Shown here piece after piece: positions 24,782 through 34,100 of a DNA stretch of 64,000 nt. The translations under genes were made by a program, and so were the position numbers. Numbering within the stretch: the first letter of the stretch is position 1; each line of letters opens with the position of its first letter. A model generated the notes under the pieces. The model had not been told where the DNA came from and did no database searches. It saw only the letters and a list, made by a program, of their open reading frames with translations. Source of the stretch: Dermatophilus congolensis (lineage in GTDB: Bacteria; Actinomycetota; Actinomycetes; Actinomycetales; Dermatophilaceae); assembly GCF_900187045.1 (NCBI RefSeq), contig NZ_LT906453.1, positions 1,178,001-1,242,000 of the forward strand, read 5' to 3'.

Positions 24782-25024
24782 TTCGGGGGTGGATGATGGC
24801 GGTAGGTGCTGCTTGGCTTCGTTTTCCCTTGTTAATTGGGGCAGTGAAGAGTTGAAGCGTTTTGGGGGGCGTGGTTCTGCTGAGCTAAAATTGATATTCG
24901 GTCCGCGTATTGTCCCTAATCGCCTTGTTGATGCGGTTTCGCACCAGGAATCTCGAGCTAACGGGCCATGCTGAACCGACCGAAGCTGCAGGCTGTGAAG
25001 CCTCTGTTGGGAGTGAGTAATTCC

Positions 25025-25618
25025 ATGACCGAGCTTGATCCGCACGGGCCTTTGGTGATTGATACCCGGTGCTTGAATCGCAGGGCTGGGTCGATGGTGG
25101 AAGATGCCTTCGATGCAGTTGCCCCCTCACGTATTGGCACTGATGTGCTGGGGGTTGAAGAAGGAACTCCTATGCATGTGGATTTCCGGCTGGAGTCTGT
25201 GATCGAGGGAATCCTCGTGAGTGGAGAAATGCGGGCGCGTGCTACCGGTGCTTGCGTGCGGTGCTTGGACGACATTGACGAGTCAGTCGATGTGAGCTTT
25301 CAAGAATTGTTCGCCTACGCCGATCGTGCCGCTCGTCATGAAAAGGTCGGTGATGAAGACGAGGACCAGCGGGTTATCGAGGGCGACTTGATCGATCTTG
25401 AACCCGTCATCGTGGATGCGGTGGTGTTGTCGCTGCCGTTCCAGCCGGTGTGTGATGAGGACTGTCCTGGTCTGTGTTCAACATGCGGAGACCACCTGGC
25501 GGAGGATCCTCAGCACTCACACGACCAGACCGATCCTCGTTGGGCTGCGCTGGCTCATCTCCGTCAGGAGGTTGCTCAGACCAGCGATGGTGACACCGAT
25601 CCAGAGAAGAGGAACTGA
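25025..25618 (+). CDS. yceD: YceD/DUF177 family protein
   Basis: 197 residues, function uncertain; DUF177 proteins are linked by conserved position to L32 and, in some bacteria, to 23S rRNA metabolism. TGACVRCLDDIDESVDVSF and PVCDEDCPGLCSTCGDHLAED carry conserved cysteines. ATG 25025 (MTELDPHGP) fits relatives and has GGGAGTG upstream; in-frame GTG 25013 and ATG 24968 are alternatives. rpmF follows with one base between stop and start, a constant pairing in actinobacteria. Confidence 0.9.
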   Translation: MTELDPHGPLVIDTRCLNRRAGSMVEDAFDAVAPSRIGTDVLGVEEGTPMHVDFRLESVIEGILVSGEMRARATGACVRCLDDIDESVDVSFQELFAYADRAARHEKVGDEDEDQRVIEGDLIDLEPVIVDAVVLSLPFQPVCDEDCPGLCSTCGDHLAEDPQHSHDQTDPRWAALAHLRQEVAQTSDGDTDPEKRN

Positions 25619-25619
25619 C

Positions 25620-25814
25620 GTGGCTGTCCCCAAGCGGAAGATGTCGCGCTCCAATACCCGTTCGCGTCGTGCGCAGTGGAAGACAACTGTGTCCACGTTG
25701 GCTTCGTGCCCCACGTGTACACAGCCCAAGCGCCCGCATGTGGCTTGCCCGTCGTGTGGCGTTTACAACGGCCGTCATTATTCGGCCGCGGAGCGCTCCG
25801 AGCTCCAGGACTGA
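25620..25814 (+). CDS. rpmF: 50S ribosomal protein L32
   Basis: Large-subunit protein of 64 residues: VAVPKRKMSRSNTRSRRAQW, then CPTC and CPSC zinc-ligand pairs and RHYSAAERSELQD. GTG 25620 is fixed by homology and by GAGAAGAGGAAC upstream, within the end of yceD. Confidence 0.97.
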   Translation: MAVPKRKMSRSNTRSRRAQWKTTVSTLASCPTCTQPKRPHVACPSCGVYNGRHYSAAERSELQD

Positions 25815-25828
25815 GGCCGTAGGTCGCG

Positions 25829-26641
25829 ATGGCGTCAAAACACAAGACGACACATCAGCGGCGACCGGTTGGCGAGCTCACTGAGAAGATCGTTGCGATC
25901 ATCGGTGGCACCGTTGACAGCGGCATCGTCGATCACGCGTTGACACACCGTTCGTATGCCTACGAGAACGGTGGTCTTCCTAATAACGAGCGCCTGGAAT
26001 TCCTTGGAGACTCGGTGCTTGGTCTGGTTGTAACTGAGTCGCTTTATGCCGATCATCCTGATTTGGCAGAAGGCCAGTTGGCTAAGTTGCGCGCCGCTGT
26101 GGTGAATATGCGGGCCTTAGCGAAGGTGGCTCGTGAGCTTGGCGTTGGCGATTACCTTCTTCTTGGTCGAGGTGAGGAAAGCACAGGAGGGCGGAATAAG
26201 GCCTCCATCCTCGCCGACACGATGGAAGCGCTTATTGGCACGGTGTACTTGGAAAGAGGCCTGGAGGGTGCACGCGTATTCGTTCACCACATCCTTGACC
26301 CGCTGCTTGAAAAGTCAGCTCAGCTTGGTGCTGCTTTGGACTGGAAAACTTCACTCCAAGAGCTGTCCAGCGTGATGTCTATCGGCACTCCGGAGTACCG
26401 AGTCAGTGAAGAAGGACCTGACCACGAGAAAGTTTTCACCGCCTCCGTTGTGGTGGGTGAAGAAGTGCTCGGGACCGGGGTTGGCCGCAGCAAAAAACAA
26501 GCAGAGCAACAAGCCGCTGAATTTGCGTGGACGATGCTGAAGGAACGTCAAGAAAAAGCCGAAGCTGTTGTTTCCGCTACTGAGGCAGAGGTAGCTGAGG
26601 CGGTAGTTGACTCCGTTGAACAGGTGAATAAGAAGGGCTAG
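25829..26641 (+). CDS. rnc: Ribonuclease III
   Basis: Cleaves double-stranded RNA in rRNA processing and mRNA turnover. It has 270 residues. The catalytic domain (about 20-155) has the signature [17 protein letters not shown] and [18 protein letters not shown] (second metal-binding Glu). A dsRNA-binding domain follows (about 168-240, with [18 protein letters not shown]). A Glu/Val-rich tail of about 25 residues extends past the usual end. mutM starts 10 nt downstream. Confidence 0.96.
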   Translation: MASKHKTTHQRRPVGELTEKIVAIIGGTVDSGIVDHALTHRSYAYENGGLPNNERLEFLGDSVLGLVVTESLYADHPDLAEGQLAKLRAAVVNMRALAKVARELGVGDYLLLGRGEESTGGRNKASILADTMEALIGTVYLERGLEGARVFVHHILDPLLEKSAQLGAALDWKTSLQELSSVMSIGTPEYRVSEEGPDHEKVFTASVVVGEEVLGTGVGRSKKQAEQQAAEFAWTMLKERQEKAEAVVSATEAEVAEAVVDSVEQVNKKG

Positions 26642-26651
26642 GCAGGGCAGC

Positions 26652-27578
26652 GTGCCTGAACTCCCCGAAGTTGAAGTTGTGCGTAGAGGCCTTGCTGATC
26701 ATGTAGTCGGCAAGGCCTTTGCGCGTGTGTCCTTACGCGGCACCAGGGTGGCACGCCGCCATGTGCTGGGCCCAGAACATTTGAGTGCGCAGATTACGGG
26801 GGCGCGCGTACGAGCAGTGGACCGACGGGGTAAGTATTTGTGGCTGGTACTTGAACCAGCGCATGAGGTGGCAGCGCAAGGGTCTGCTCTTATGGCTTTG
26901 ATCGTCCACTTGGGGATGAGTGGGCAGATGCTTGTTCAAGATTGTCACCTTGAGGCCCCCAAACATACCCATGCGCAGTTTTGGCTATCTGATGGCCCAG
27001 TGAAGAATTCTGCCGAACCCATCTCCTCTGAGGGAAAGGTGCTGCGGTTTGTGGATCAACGCACCTTTGGTGGGTTGGCGCTGGCCGAGTTGGGTGCTCC
27101 CAGCCAGGGGCATCCTTTCGGCGTGCCTGTTCCGGTAGCCCATATTGCTCCCGATCCGCTTGAACCAATCTTTGATGCAGAGCAGGTAAGTGCACGGATC
27201 CGTAGCTCGAATAGTGAAGTGAAACGGCGACTGCTCGATCAAGGGGTCGTTTCAGGTATCGGCAATATTTATGCAGATGAGTCGTTGTGGCGCGCAGGTA
27301 TTCATGGCCAGCGCCGTTCGTCGTCTTTACAGCAGTCCGATCTTGTTGCTCTTCTTGGCCACGCTCAAGATGTCATGCGTGATGCTCTGGCCCAAGGCGG
27401 GACGAGTTTTGATTCGCTGTATGTGAATGTCAACGGCCAGAGTGGATATTTCTCACGTTCCTTGGATGCCTATGGCCGCGAGGGTAAACCGTGCCGACGA
27501 TGCGGGACCCTGATGCGACGGATCCAGTTCACTAATCGCAGCTCGACGTTCTGCCCGAGTTGTCAGCGCCTGCCCTAG
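26652..27578 (+). CDS. mutM: Formamidopyrimidine-DNA glycosylase
   Basis: Removes oxidised purines (8-oxoG, FaPy) and nicks the site. It has 308 residues. PELPEVEVVRRGL gives the N-terminal proline nucleophile and Glu3. LIVHLGMSGQM, the helix-two-turn-helix GVVSGIGNIYADESLWRAGI and the C-terminal zinc finger (CRRCGTLM, FCPSC) are complete. GTG 26652 is fixed because proline must be residue 2. The stop overlaps the stop of the convergent regulator gene. Confidence 0.96.
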   Translation: MPELPEVEVVRRGLADHVVGKAFARVSLRGTRVARRHVLGPEHLSAQITGARVRAVDRRGKYLWLVLEPAHEVAAQGSALMALIVHLGMSGQMLVQDCHLEAPKHTHAQFWLSDGPVKNSAEPISSEGKVLRFVDQRTFGGLALAELGAPSQGHPFGVPVPVAHIAPDPLEPIFDAEQVSARIRSSNSEVKRRLLDQGVVSGIGNIYADESLWRAGIHGQRRSSSLQQSDLVALLGHAQDVMRDALAQGGTSFDSLYVNVNGQSGYFSRSLDAYGREGKPCRRCGTLMRRIQFTNRSSTFCPSCQRLP

Positions 27579-28168
27579 GACGAGGGGCTATTGCCGAGCG
27601 ACGTACGTAGATGAAGCCGTTCTCCCTGGCTGCTGAACATCGTCAGCAGCTCGACTGGGTGCTTGCCAACTGCGCCGAACCAGTGAGGGACGGCAGTGTC
27701 GAACTCGGCGGCTTCACCTGGTTTGAGGACGAAGTCCTTGTCTCCTAGAAGAAGGCGGAGTCGGCCACTGAGCACGTACATCCATTCATAGCCGTCGTGG
27801 CTGCGCAGGGTGCGCGGCTCGTGGAGGGCTGGAATGGTCACCTTGTAAGCCTGCGGGTTATGGGGGTGGTGGGTAAGACGGATAAAGGTTCGCCCCGCTG
27901 TCCGTTCTGGTGTGCTGCGGACGCGTGGATCGACGATGCGCGGCGGGGCGATGAGTTCGTCGAGAGAGACGCAAAGTGCGGCGGAAATCGGTAGCAGCAG
28001 TTCCAGGCTGGGTTTGCGTTGGCCGTGTTCCAGTCGCGAAAGCGTGCTTGTCGAGATTCCTGTCAGTGCAGAAAGTCTGGTCAACGAGACGTTCTGATGT
28101 TCCCGGAAGTGACGCAGCTTGGTAGGGATGAGCTCCAAAGTGGCGGTGATCGACGGGAGAGACTCCAC
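27575..28168 (-). CDS. XRE-family regulator with C-terminal cupin domain
   Basis: 197 residues. The N-terminal helix-turn-helix (about 14-70, with LTRLSALTGISTSTLSRLEH and GQRKPSLELLLPIS) is followed by a cupin barrel (about 105-190, with HDGYEWMYVLSGRLRLLLG and LKPGEAAEFDTAVPHWFG). This architecture is common in regulators of small-molecule metabolism and detoxification. It is divergent from the DUF2938 gene 95 bp away, its most likely target. It converges on mutM with a 4-bp overlap. Confidence 0.9.
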   Translation of the reverse strand: MESLPSITATLELIPTKLRHFREHQNVSLTRLSALTGISTSTLSRLEHGQRKPSLELLLPISAALCVSLDELIAPPRIVDPRVRSTPERTAGRTFIRLTHHPHNPQAYKVTIPALHEPRTLRSHDGYEWMYVLSGRLRLLLGDKDFVLKPGEAAEFDTAVPHWFGAVGKHPVELLTMFSSQGERLHLRTSLGNSPSS

Positions 28169-28263
28169 GGTTAGAGCCTATTGATCCCTTCCCAGTTTCG
28201 GCAACGATCCTTGCCGGAATGGCTGGTTCCGGTGATCGTGGCAGAAAAACACGAGGAGGGCTC

Positions 28264-28818
28264 ATGAAACTCAAGCATCTTGGTCACGCCGCATGTGTCG
28301 GCGTCGGTGCCACGGCCGTGATGGACGTCGGTGCGCAGATCATCCAACGCACGACTGGCACCCCGCCACTCAACCTCGACCTCGTTGGTCGATGGATCGG
28401 CCACATGCGACGCGGAGCATTTGCCCACGAATCGATCATGACTGCTGAACCAGTCGAGCGCGAGCATGAGATCGGCCTCGTGGCTCACTACGCCATCGGA
28501 GTCGGGTTTGCCCTCGCCTTCGTCGCCGTGCGACCAGGCTGGCTCGACAAGCCCACCCTGGTGCCAGCCATGACGGCGGGTCTTGCAACATGCGCAGCAC
28601 CCTGGCTGCTCATGCAACCTGCGTGGGGCATGGGCCTGGCCGCCTCCACACTTCCGGACCCGGCGACGACACGACTGCGCACTGTGCGAGCACATGCAAT
28701 GTACGGCCTGGGGCTCTGGGCCTCGGCCTGGATACCTATGGCCATGTGTAGCGCTGAGAACTATCGGACGGATGCCACCTCAGCATCTGTGGGCCACCCA
28801 TTAGCAACGCAGCCTTGA
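28264..28818 (+). CDS. DUF2938 family membrane protein
   Basis: 184 residues with about four hydrophobic segments (roughly 8-25, 72-92, 98-128, 140-160). HIGLVAHYAIG-like and QPAWGMGLAASTLPDP blocks match DUF2938, a family of unknown function often next to XRE-cupin regulators. GAGGAGG precedes ATG 28264. Its last 58 bp overlap antisense the 3' end of the DUF3152 gene, so the C-terminal roughly 19 residues are probably unconstrained. Confidence 0.85.
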   Translation: MKLKHLGHAACVGVGATAVMDVGAQIIQRTTGTPPLNLDLVGRWIGHMRRGAFAHESIMTAEPVEREHEIGLVAHYAIGVGFALAFVAVRPGWLDKPTLVPAMTAGLATCAAPWLLMQPAWGMGLAASTLPDPATTRLRTVRAHAMYGLGLWASAWIPMAMCSAENYRTDATSASVGHPLATQP

Positions 28819-29555
28819 AGGCTTTTTGACTGCTGTTGCATGAGAGAAGCCTTATCGCCGTTCTTGGCGCAGTAACGGTGCTTCAGCCCCAACCAGTGAC
28901 CGGTCTCATGGTTGAGAACCATGTGATGGTAGGTGTCCAACGACCCCTTAAAAGCAGGAGTTTTCTTGCGCCAATTGAGGTCGTTAATGACCACGTACTT
29001 GCCTACTCGGCAGCTGAACTGCTTTTTGCACGAGGGAGAGAAGGAAGCAACGCTCTGCGGGGAGGCCAGGACGAGGGTGAAATCTGCTGGGGCGCTCGCA
29101 GGTACACGGACAAACCGGTGGCTTGCTTTTTTCCAGCCTCGTGGATCGGCGTAGATTTTCGCGGCTTCGGCAGCGAATTGCTTCGTGTTTGTGAGGACTT
29201 TCCCGCGGGTAATGACTTTATAGGTGTGACGTTTGGTTTTTCTGACCGGCACAGCTGGGCGTGGGGTCACTTGAGAGCTGGAGGGCTTTGGTGGGGTGCT
29301 GCCCGGTGTAGTTCCCGAAGCAGTTGGTGTGCTCGAAGAAGTACCCGAGCTGCTTGGTGTCGAGCCAGGAGGTACGGCTGCTGCTGTGTTCGATGGCGCA
29401 GCGGGTCGTTGCTGTTGCTGTTGAGAGGCTGGGCTGGAACACGCTGAGGCCAGCAGTACTGTTGCAAGGAGCGCAGCCATACTGCTGCTACGACGCACTC
29501 GAGGGGAAAGGAGTACTGCTGCGGCGGTCAAATTCAAGTTTTTCAGCGTGCTCAC
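28761..29555 (-). CDS. DUF3152 lipoprotein with zincin motif
   Basis: 264 residues. A signal sequence with lipobox-like LLASACSS (Cys near residue 39) is followed by a Gln/Pro/Ser/Thr-rich linker (about 45-100) and a DUF3152 domain (about 105-264). The linker suggests a cell-surface location. HETGHWLGLKHR matches HExGHxLGxxH of zinc metallopeptidases, so a surface protease is plausible but untested. GTG 29555 is the likely start; ATG 29480 would leave almost no signal N-region. It is convergent with DUF2938 (58-bp overlap). Confidence 0.88.
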   Translation of the reverse strand: MSTLKNLNLTAAAVLLSPRVRRSSSMAALLATVLLASACSSPASQQQQQRPAAPSNTAAAVPPGSTPSSSGTSSSTPTASGTTPGSTPPKPSSSQVTPRPAVPVRKTKRHTYKVITRGKVLTNTKQFAAEAAKIYADPRGWKKASHRFVRVPASAPADFTLVLASPQSVASFSPSCKKQFSCRVGKYVVINDLNWRKKTPAFKGSLDTYHHMVLNHETGHWLGLKHRYCAKNGDKASLMQQQSKSLQGCVANGWPTDAEVASVR

Positions 29556-29738
29556 CTCATGAGATGCGTGGCTAATATGCGGCTGCTCTTGGCAGGCCGG
29601 GGATCAGAGTAGCCGCGCCACAAGAACTTTCACTGAGAAATAGCTGGCCGTGTGGGGCAGCTCAGGCGCGGTCGGCTACCGTTTGGCTGCGGCCGAATAC
29701 CAGGTTGCCCAAGACTTCCCGGAGGAGATGAACAGCTG

Positions 29739-30026
29739 GTGAGCGTGGAAAAAGCGACGTTTTTTGTTTCAGGGCATGTGCAAGGTGTCGGGTTTCGATG
29801 GTGGACAAAATCACAGGCACTGGAACTTGGGCTTGATGGTTTTGCTCGCAATCTGTGTGACGGACGTGTTGAAGTGGTCGCTCAAGGAAACCGGGAGGCG
29901 ATCGAGGAGTTAGGTGCGCGTTTGGCAACGCAGCCGAGCCAGCACAGGCGCCCTGGCAGGGCGGAGGCAGTGGTGACGCAGTGGGGCAGTGTTCGCCAAG
30001 ATGTGGGACGGTTTCGTGAACTGTGA
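29739..30026 (+). CDS. acyP: Acylphosphatase
   Basis: Hydrolyses acyl phosphates. It has 95 residues, the family's normal size. FVSGHVQGVGFRWWTKSQAL includes the phosphate-binding loop with catalytic Arg, and LDGFARNLCDGRVEVVAQGN the catalytic Asn. GTG 29739 has GGAGGAG upstream. The frame is open back to 29652 but without homology. It is followed by an exceptionally strong hairpin. Confidence 0.93.
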   Translation: MSVEKATFFVSGHVQGVGFRWWTKSQALELGLDGFARNLCDGRVEVVAQGNREAIEELGARLATQPSQHRRPGRAEAVVTQWGSVRQDVGRFREL

Positions 30027-30038
30027 GGTGCGCTAAGC

Positions 30039-30094
30039 CCTGATGTAGGTGTGGGCGGCACCCCAATTGGGGTGCCGCCCACACCTACATCAGG
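30039..30094. terminator. 26-bp perfect hairpin, bidirectional terminator
   Basis: Arms 30039-30064 and 30069-30094 are exact reverse complements with loop AATT. It lies between the convergent stops of acyP (30026) and the lipoprotein gene (30103). A T-rich stretch follows on the plus strand. Confidence 0.9.
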
Positions 30095-30102
30095 CGCAGT
30101 AG

Positions 30103-30957
30103 TTATTTTTCTTGTGCTGCCGGGCTTTGAGGTTTCTTGATGCCACCAAGGGCAGGCATCGTGGTGACTTCGCTTGTGGGTGGGGCAGTGATTGTGACGG
30201 ACTTTCCGTACTCACTGAAGGTGGTTTCGCTCTTTGCCCCCGCGATGTCGATGTTCATCTTGTGAAGCAGTCCGTTGGCGTCCAAGAAGTAGTCATGCTG
30301 GTGCTTCTCGGCCCCTGCCGTTGGGTGTGCATGGGGTGCGCCGGTGGCCAGGCTCGCTGCTGCGTGAGGGTCGAGCTTCACTTTGTATTGGAAGATCTGG
30401 GTGCCGCTGTCATTTGATTGGCCGACGTAGGTGACGGACTGGATCGCAGCTTTTTGTGCTTGGAGTTGCTTGCTCAGGTCGAGCATGTCGGAGAGGTTTC
30501 CGCCGTTGGAGTGAAGAAGGTCTTCCAAGGGGGTTTTGATGTACTTGTCTCCGGTTAGGCCAGCTAGCTGTACGTAAACGTTTTGGTTGGCCATGATCAT
30601 GTTCATGGTTTGCCCGCCGGTGGAGACGGTGCCTTTGAACTTGGGTTTGCCTTGTTCGCGCCCATCGACGTAGCCGTTCAGGGCCATTTCTGAGCCGGGC
30701 ATGGTGGTTTTGGTGGAGATCTTGTAAGTCCCTGCTGCGAGCATGCCTTTGTTAATCTTCTCGACGAAGGTGTCCTTATCGACGGAAGCACCTGGTTGAG
30801 AATTGAACGGACCTCCTGCGCCCTGTGATTGCGCGGATGAGTTGTTCTGGCCTGTGTTTCCGATGTCGGACGAGCTGCCGCCGTTGCCGCAAGCACTGAG
30901 CGCAAGAGGCAGAACGAGGATCGTTGCCGCTGCGCGGAGCGTGAAACGCCGGTTCAT
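30103..30957 (-). CDS. LppX/LprG-like lipoprotein
   Basis: 284 residues. A signal peptide ends in lipobox LALSACGNG (Cys near residue 23), followed by a low-complexity Ser/Asn/Gln linker and a beta-rich domain from about 60. Domain sequence such as ISTKTTMPGSEMALNGYVDG and VYVQLAGLTGDKYIK resembles the LppX_LprAFG lipid-binding family of actinobacteria, but the match is by general pattern. A His-rich stretch (PHAHPTAGAEKHQHDYF) near residues 208-224 is unusual. ATG 30957 has AAGGAG upstream. Confidence 0.8.
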   Translation of the reverse strand: MNRRFTLRAAATILVLPLALSACGNGGSSSDIGNTGQNNSSAQSQGAGGPFNSQPGASVDKDTFVEKINKGMLAAGTYKISTKTTMPGSEMALNGYVDGREQGKPKFKGTVSTGGQTMNMIMANQNVYVQLAGLTGDKYIKTPLEDLLHSNGGNLSDMLDLSKQLQAQKAAIQSVTYVGQSNDSGTQIFQYKVKLDPHAAASLATGAPHAHPTAGAEKHQHDYFLDANGLLHKMNIDIAGAKSETTFSEYGKSVTITAPPTSEVTTMPALGGIKKPQSPAAQEK

Positions 30958-31143
30958 GGAACTCCTTCAGGTCGGTGCCACGTATAGACGGCTGAATGTG
31001 TTGCTTGGCATGGCCAGCGTACGTTCCCGACCTCCTAAGTCGTGGAATCACTGCATACCGGATGTGTCGGCCCGTCCACCCCAGAAAGGGTTGTGGATAG
31101 GCTCTCCACGTCGAAAGCCTTGCCAACGAGAGGAACTGCCCGG

Positions 31144-34100
31144 GTGTACGTCGCCAATCTCACCCTGCGTGGATTCAAGTCTTTCGCCTCGGCGACATCG
31201 TTCACGCTAGAGCCGGGAATCACCGCAGTGGTGGGACCCAACGGGTCAGGTAAATCGAACGTGGTGGATGCCCTCGCCTGGGTGATGGGGGAGCAAGGCG
31301 CCAAATCGCTGCGCGGCGGAAAAATGGAAGACGTCATCTTTGCTGGCACCTCAGGTCGCGCACCGCTAGGGCGAGCCCAAGTGACGATGACCATCGACAA
31401 CTCCGACGGCGCATTACCCATCGACTACTCCGAGGTGACAATCTCTCGAACAATGTTCCGGGCCGGTAGCTCGGAGTACTCGATCAACGGCACAGCCTGC
31501 CGCCTGCTCGACATTCAAGAACTCCTGTCTGACTCAGGCATCGGTAAAGAAATGCACGTCATCGTCGGCCAAGGACGCCTCGATGACGTTCTGCGATCCA
31601 CGCCGGAACAACGCCGCGGACTCATCGAAGAAGCAGCAGGGGTGCTCAAACACCGACGCCGCAAGGAAAAAGCACTCCGAAAACTGGAGACGATGGAGGT
31701 CAACCTCAGCCGCGTCGTCGACCTCGCAGGTGAAGTGCGCCGCCGTCTTGGCCCGCTAGGACGCCAGGCAGAGACAGCCAGAAAAGCCGCCCTATGGCAG
31801 GCAGAAGTCAGAGACGCCCGACTGCGCCTATATGCAGAGGACTTGGTGCAGAAACAAGCCACCTTGACCCAGGAACAAGCCGACCACACAGCGCTACAAG
31901 CACGCGCCATCGAAGTCCAAGCCCAACTCGCACATGCCAAAGAAGCAGTCGCGGCAGCAACAGCGCGGGCAGGAGAAGTTGCCCGCGAGGCAGAAACACT
32001 CAACGAACAAACGCATCAACTGCAGGTACTGCGTGACAGGTTCGCCACCTACGGTCGGTTGGCAACAGAACGGTTGAACTCTCTACAACAGATGGAACGT
32101 GCCACGCACAACCACACGGGCAAAGACCCAGAAGCACTACGTGCCGACGCACAAAAAGCACGCGAATTCGAACAAACTCTGACCGAAGAAGTCGAACAAG
32201 CGCGCAATGACCTAGAAACCATCCGAACAGAACGCAGTTCTGCCGAGCAAGCCCACGCCGAAGAAAGAGACCGCATCGCAGCCGTCACTAAAGCCCTTGC
32301 TGACAGGCGAGAAGGACTAGCGAAACTGGCTGGACAGGTAGCTGCCAAACAATCTCGCGTGGAAACCCTCGAATCACAGTGGGCCGCATCCCAGGCACAG
32401 ATCGAAACAGCAACGAAAAAAGCCGACGAGGCCGAGCAAGAACACCACGCTCTCCACAAGCAACTCTCAGCAGAAGAAAACGAATCCGACATCGAACGCC
32501 AGCTGGCTCGTGTCCGCGAAGAACACGCAGCCGCACTCCAAGCACTCAGCGAAGCCGAACAGCACCACCGCCAAGCAATCAGTGAACGAGATCGTGCTCA
32601 CGCCCGCTGTGAAGCATTCGAAATGGGGCTGCGCAGCATGAGCGATTCGCAAGCTTTGCTGGCTCACGACGCCCCACCATCATGGGGAACCTTGGCGTCC
32701 ATGATCACCGTGAACAACGGGTGGGAAACTGCCATCGCAGCAGCCCTTGGCGCTGCAGGAGAAGCCGTCACATACCCGACGATTGAACAAGCCATCGAGG
32801 GACTGACACACCTGCGCGCGGTAGGCGATGCCGGAGCAGCGATAGTGGTAGCCGATGGCGAACTGCTACCAAGCGCTACACCAGAATCCAACTGCCCCGG
32901 ACAGCGAGCCATCGACCTACTCACTGCGAAACCAGATGTACACAGTGTGGTTGCTGCCCTGTTGGCAAAAACAGTCTGCGTCGAAACCGTGACCGAGGCC
33001 GTCGAATACCTGCGTTCCCACGCACCCTCGACACCACACCTACGTGTGGTTACTCGCGCTGGCGACATATTCGAACCCGGCCTTGTCCAGGCTGCTGGCG
33101 AGCCCGGTTCAAGCCGTATCGAAATCGCTGCCGCTCGTGATGAAGCCCACCGACACCAAGAAGAAGCATCTATTCGCGTAGAGCAAGCCGCCACAGTAGT
33201 AGCTGACGCCTCGCACCTGGCTGAAACTCTCACAGATCGCCTCAAACAGCTCACCGAGGAACTACGCAAAACAGACGCAGAGAAAGCAGCAAAAACAGCC
33301 AAGCTCGCCGCACTGCAAGCAACCCTGCGAGCTGCTACCACCCAGGTGCAACAACTCACCACCGCCGCCGAAAAAGCAGCATCCGCGCTCGCAGCAGACC
33401 AGGCCGCCCTCGAAGAAATCCGCGCCCGTCACGAAGCAGCTCTAGCCGCCCCTGAGGCGGAGGAACCCTCAACAAAACAATTGGCTCGCCTTGAAGCTGC
33501 CGCATCAACAGCCCGGGCAGCAGAAACCTCATGCCTGCTTAACCTACGAACCGCTGAAGAGCGCCTGCGCGCAAGTCAAGGCCGAGCGGACCGGCTCGAA
33601 GCTGCAGCCCGTGCCGAGGAAAACGCACGAACTGAGGCAGCTCGACGCCGCACTATTCTGCAGGGCAAGATCCAAGCCACTGCCCTGCTGCGCGAAGCCG
33701 CTGAGCACAGCGTTGCCCGAATCACCACATCGTTGGAGATAGGGACTAGCCGCCGTGATGGCATTGCCACCGAACGCCAACAAGTCGAAGAACATCTGGC
33801 CGCTGCGCGAGGCCGCACTGACCAACTTGCCGAAGAGCTACGCACCCTTACTGACACGGCACACCGTGACGAAATGGCGCGAGCTGAACTGCGCATGCGC
33901 ATCGAGAATCTCCTCACCAAAGTGACCGAAGAGTTCGGTATTGGAGAAGACATTCTCCTCGATGAATACGGCCCCGATAAGCTCGTCCCACCATTGGAAG
34001 TGGCTTCCGCTACGCCTACCGAAGCACCTGAAAATGCTTCGACTGCTGCTGAAGACCCAGGACATACACCGGCACCGAGGAAAACCCGCCGCCGCAAAAG

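Noticed and set aside
24083-25045. Minus-strand open frame of 320 codons
   Set aside because: Covers coaD antisense and the hairpin region; product is not protein-like.
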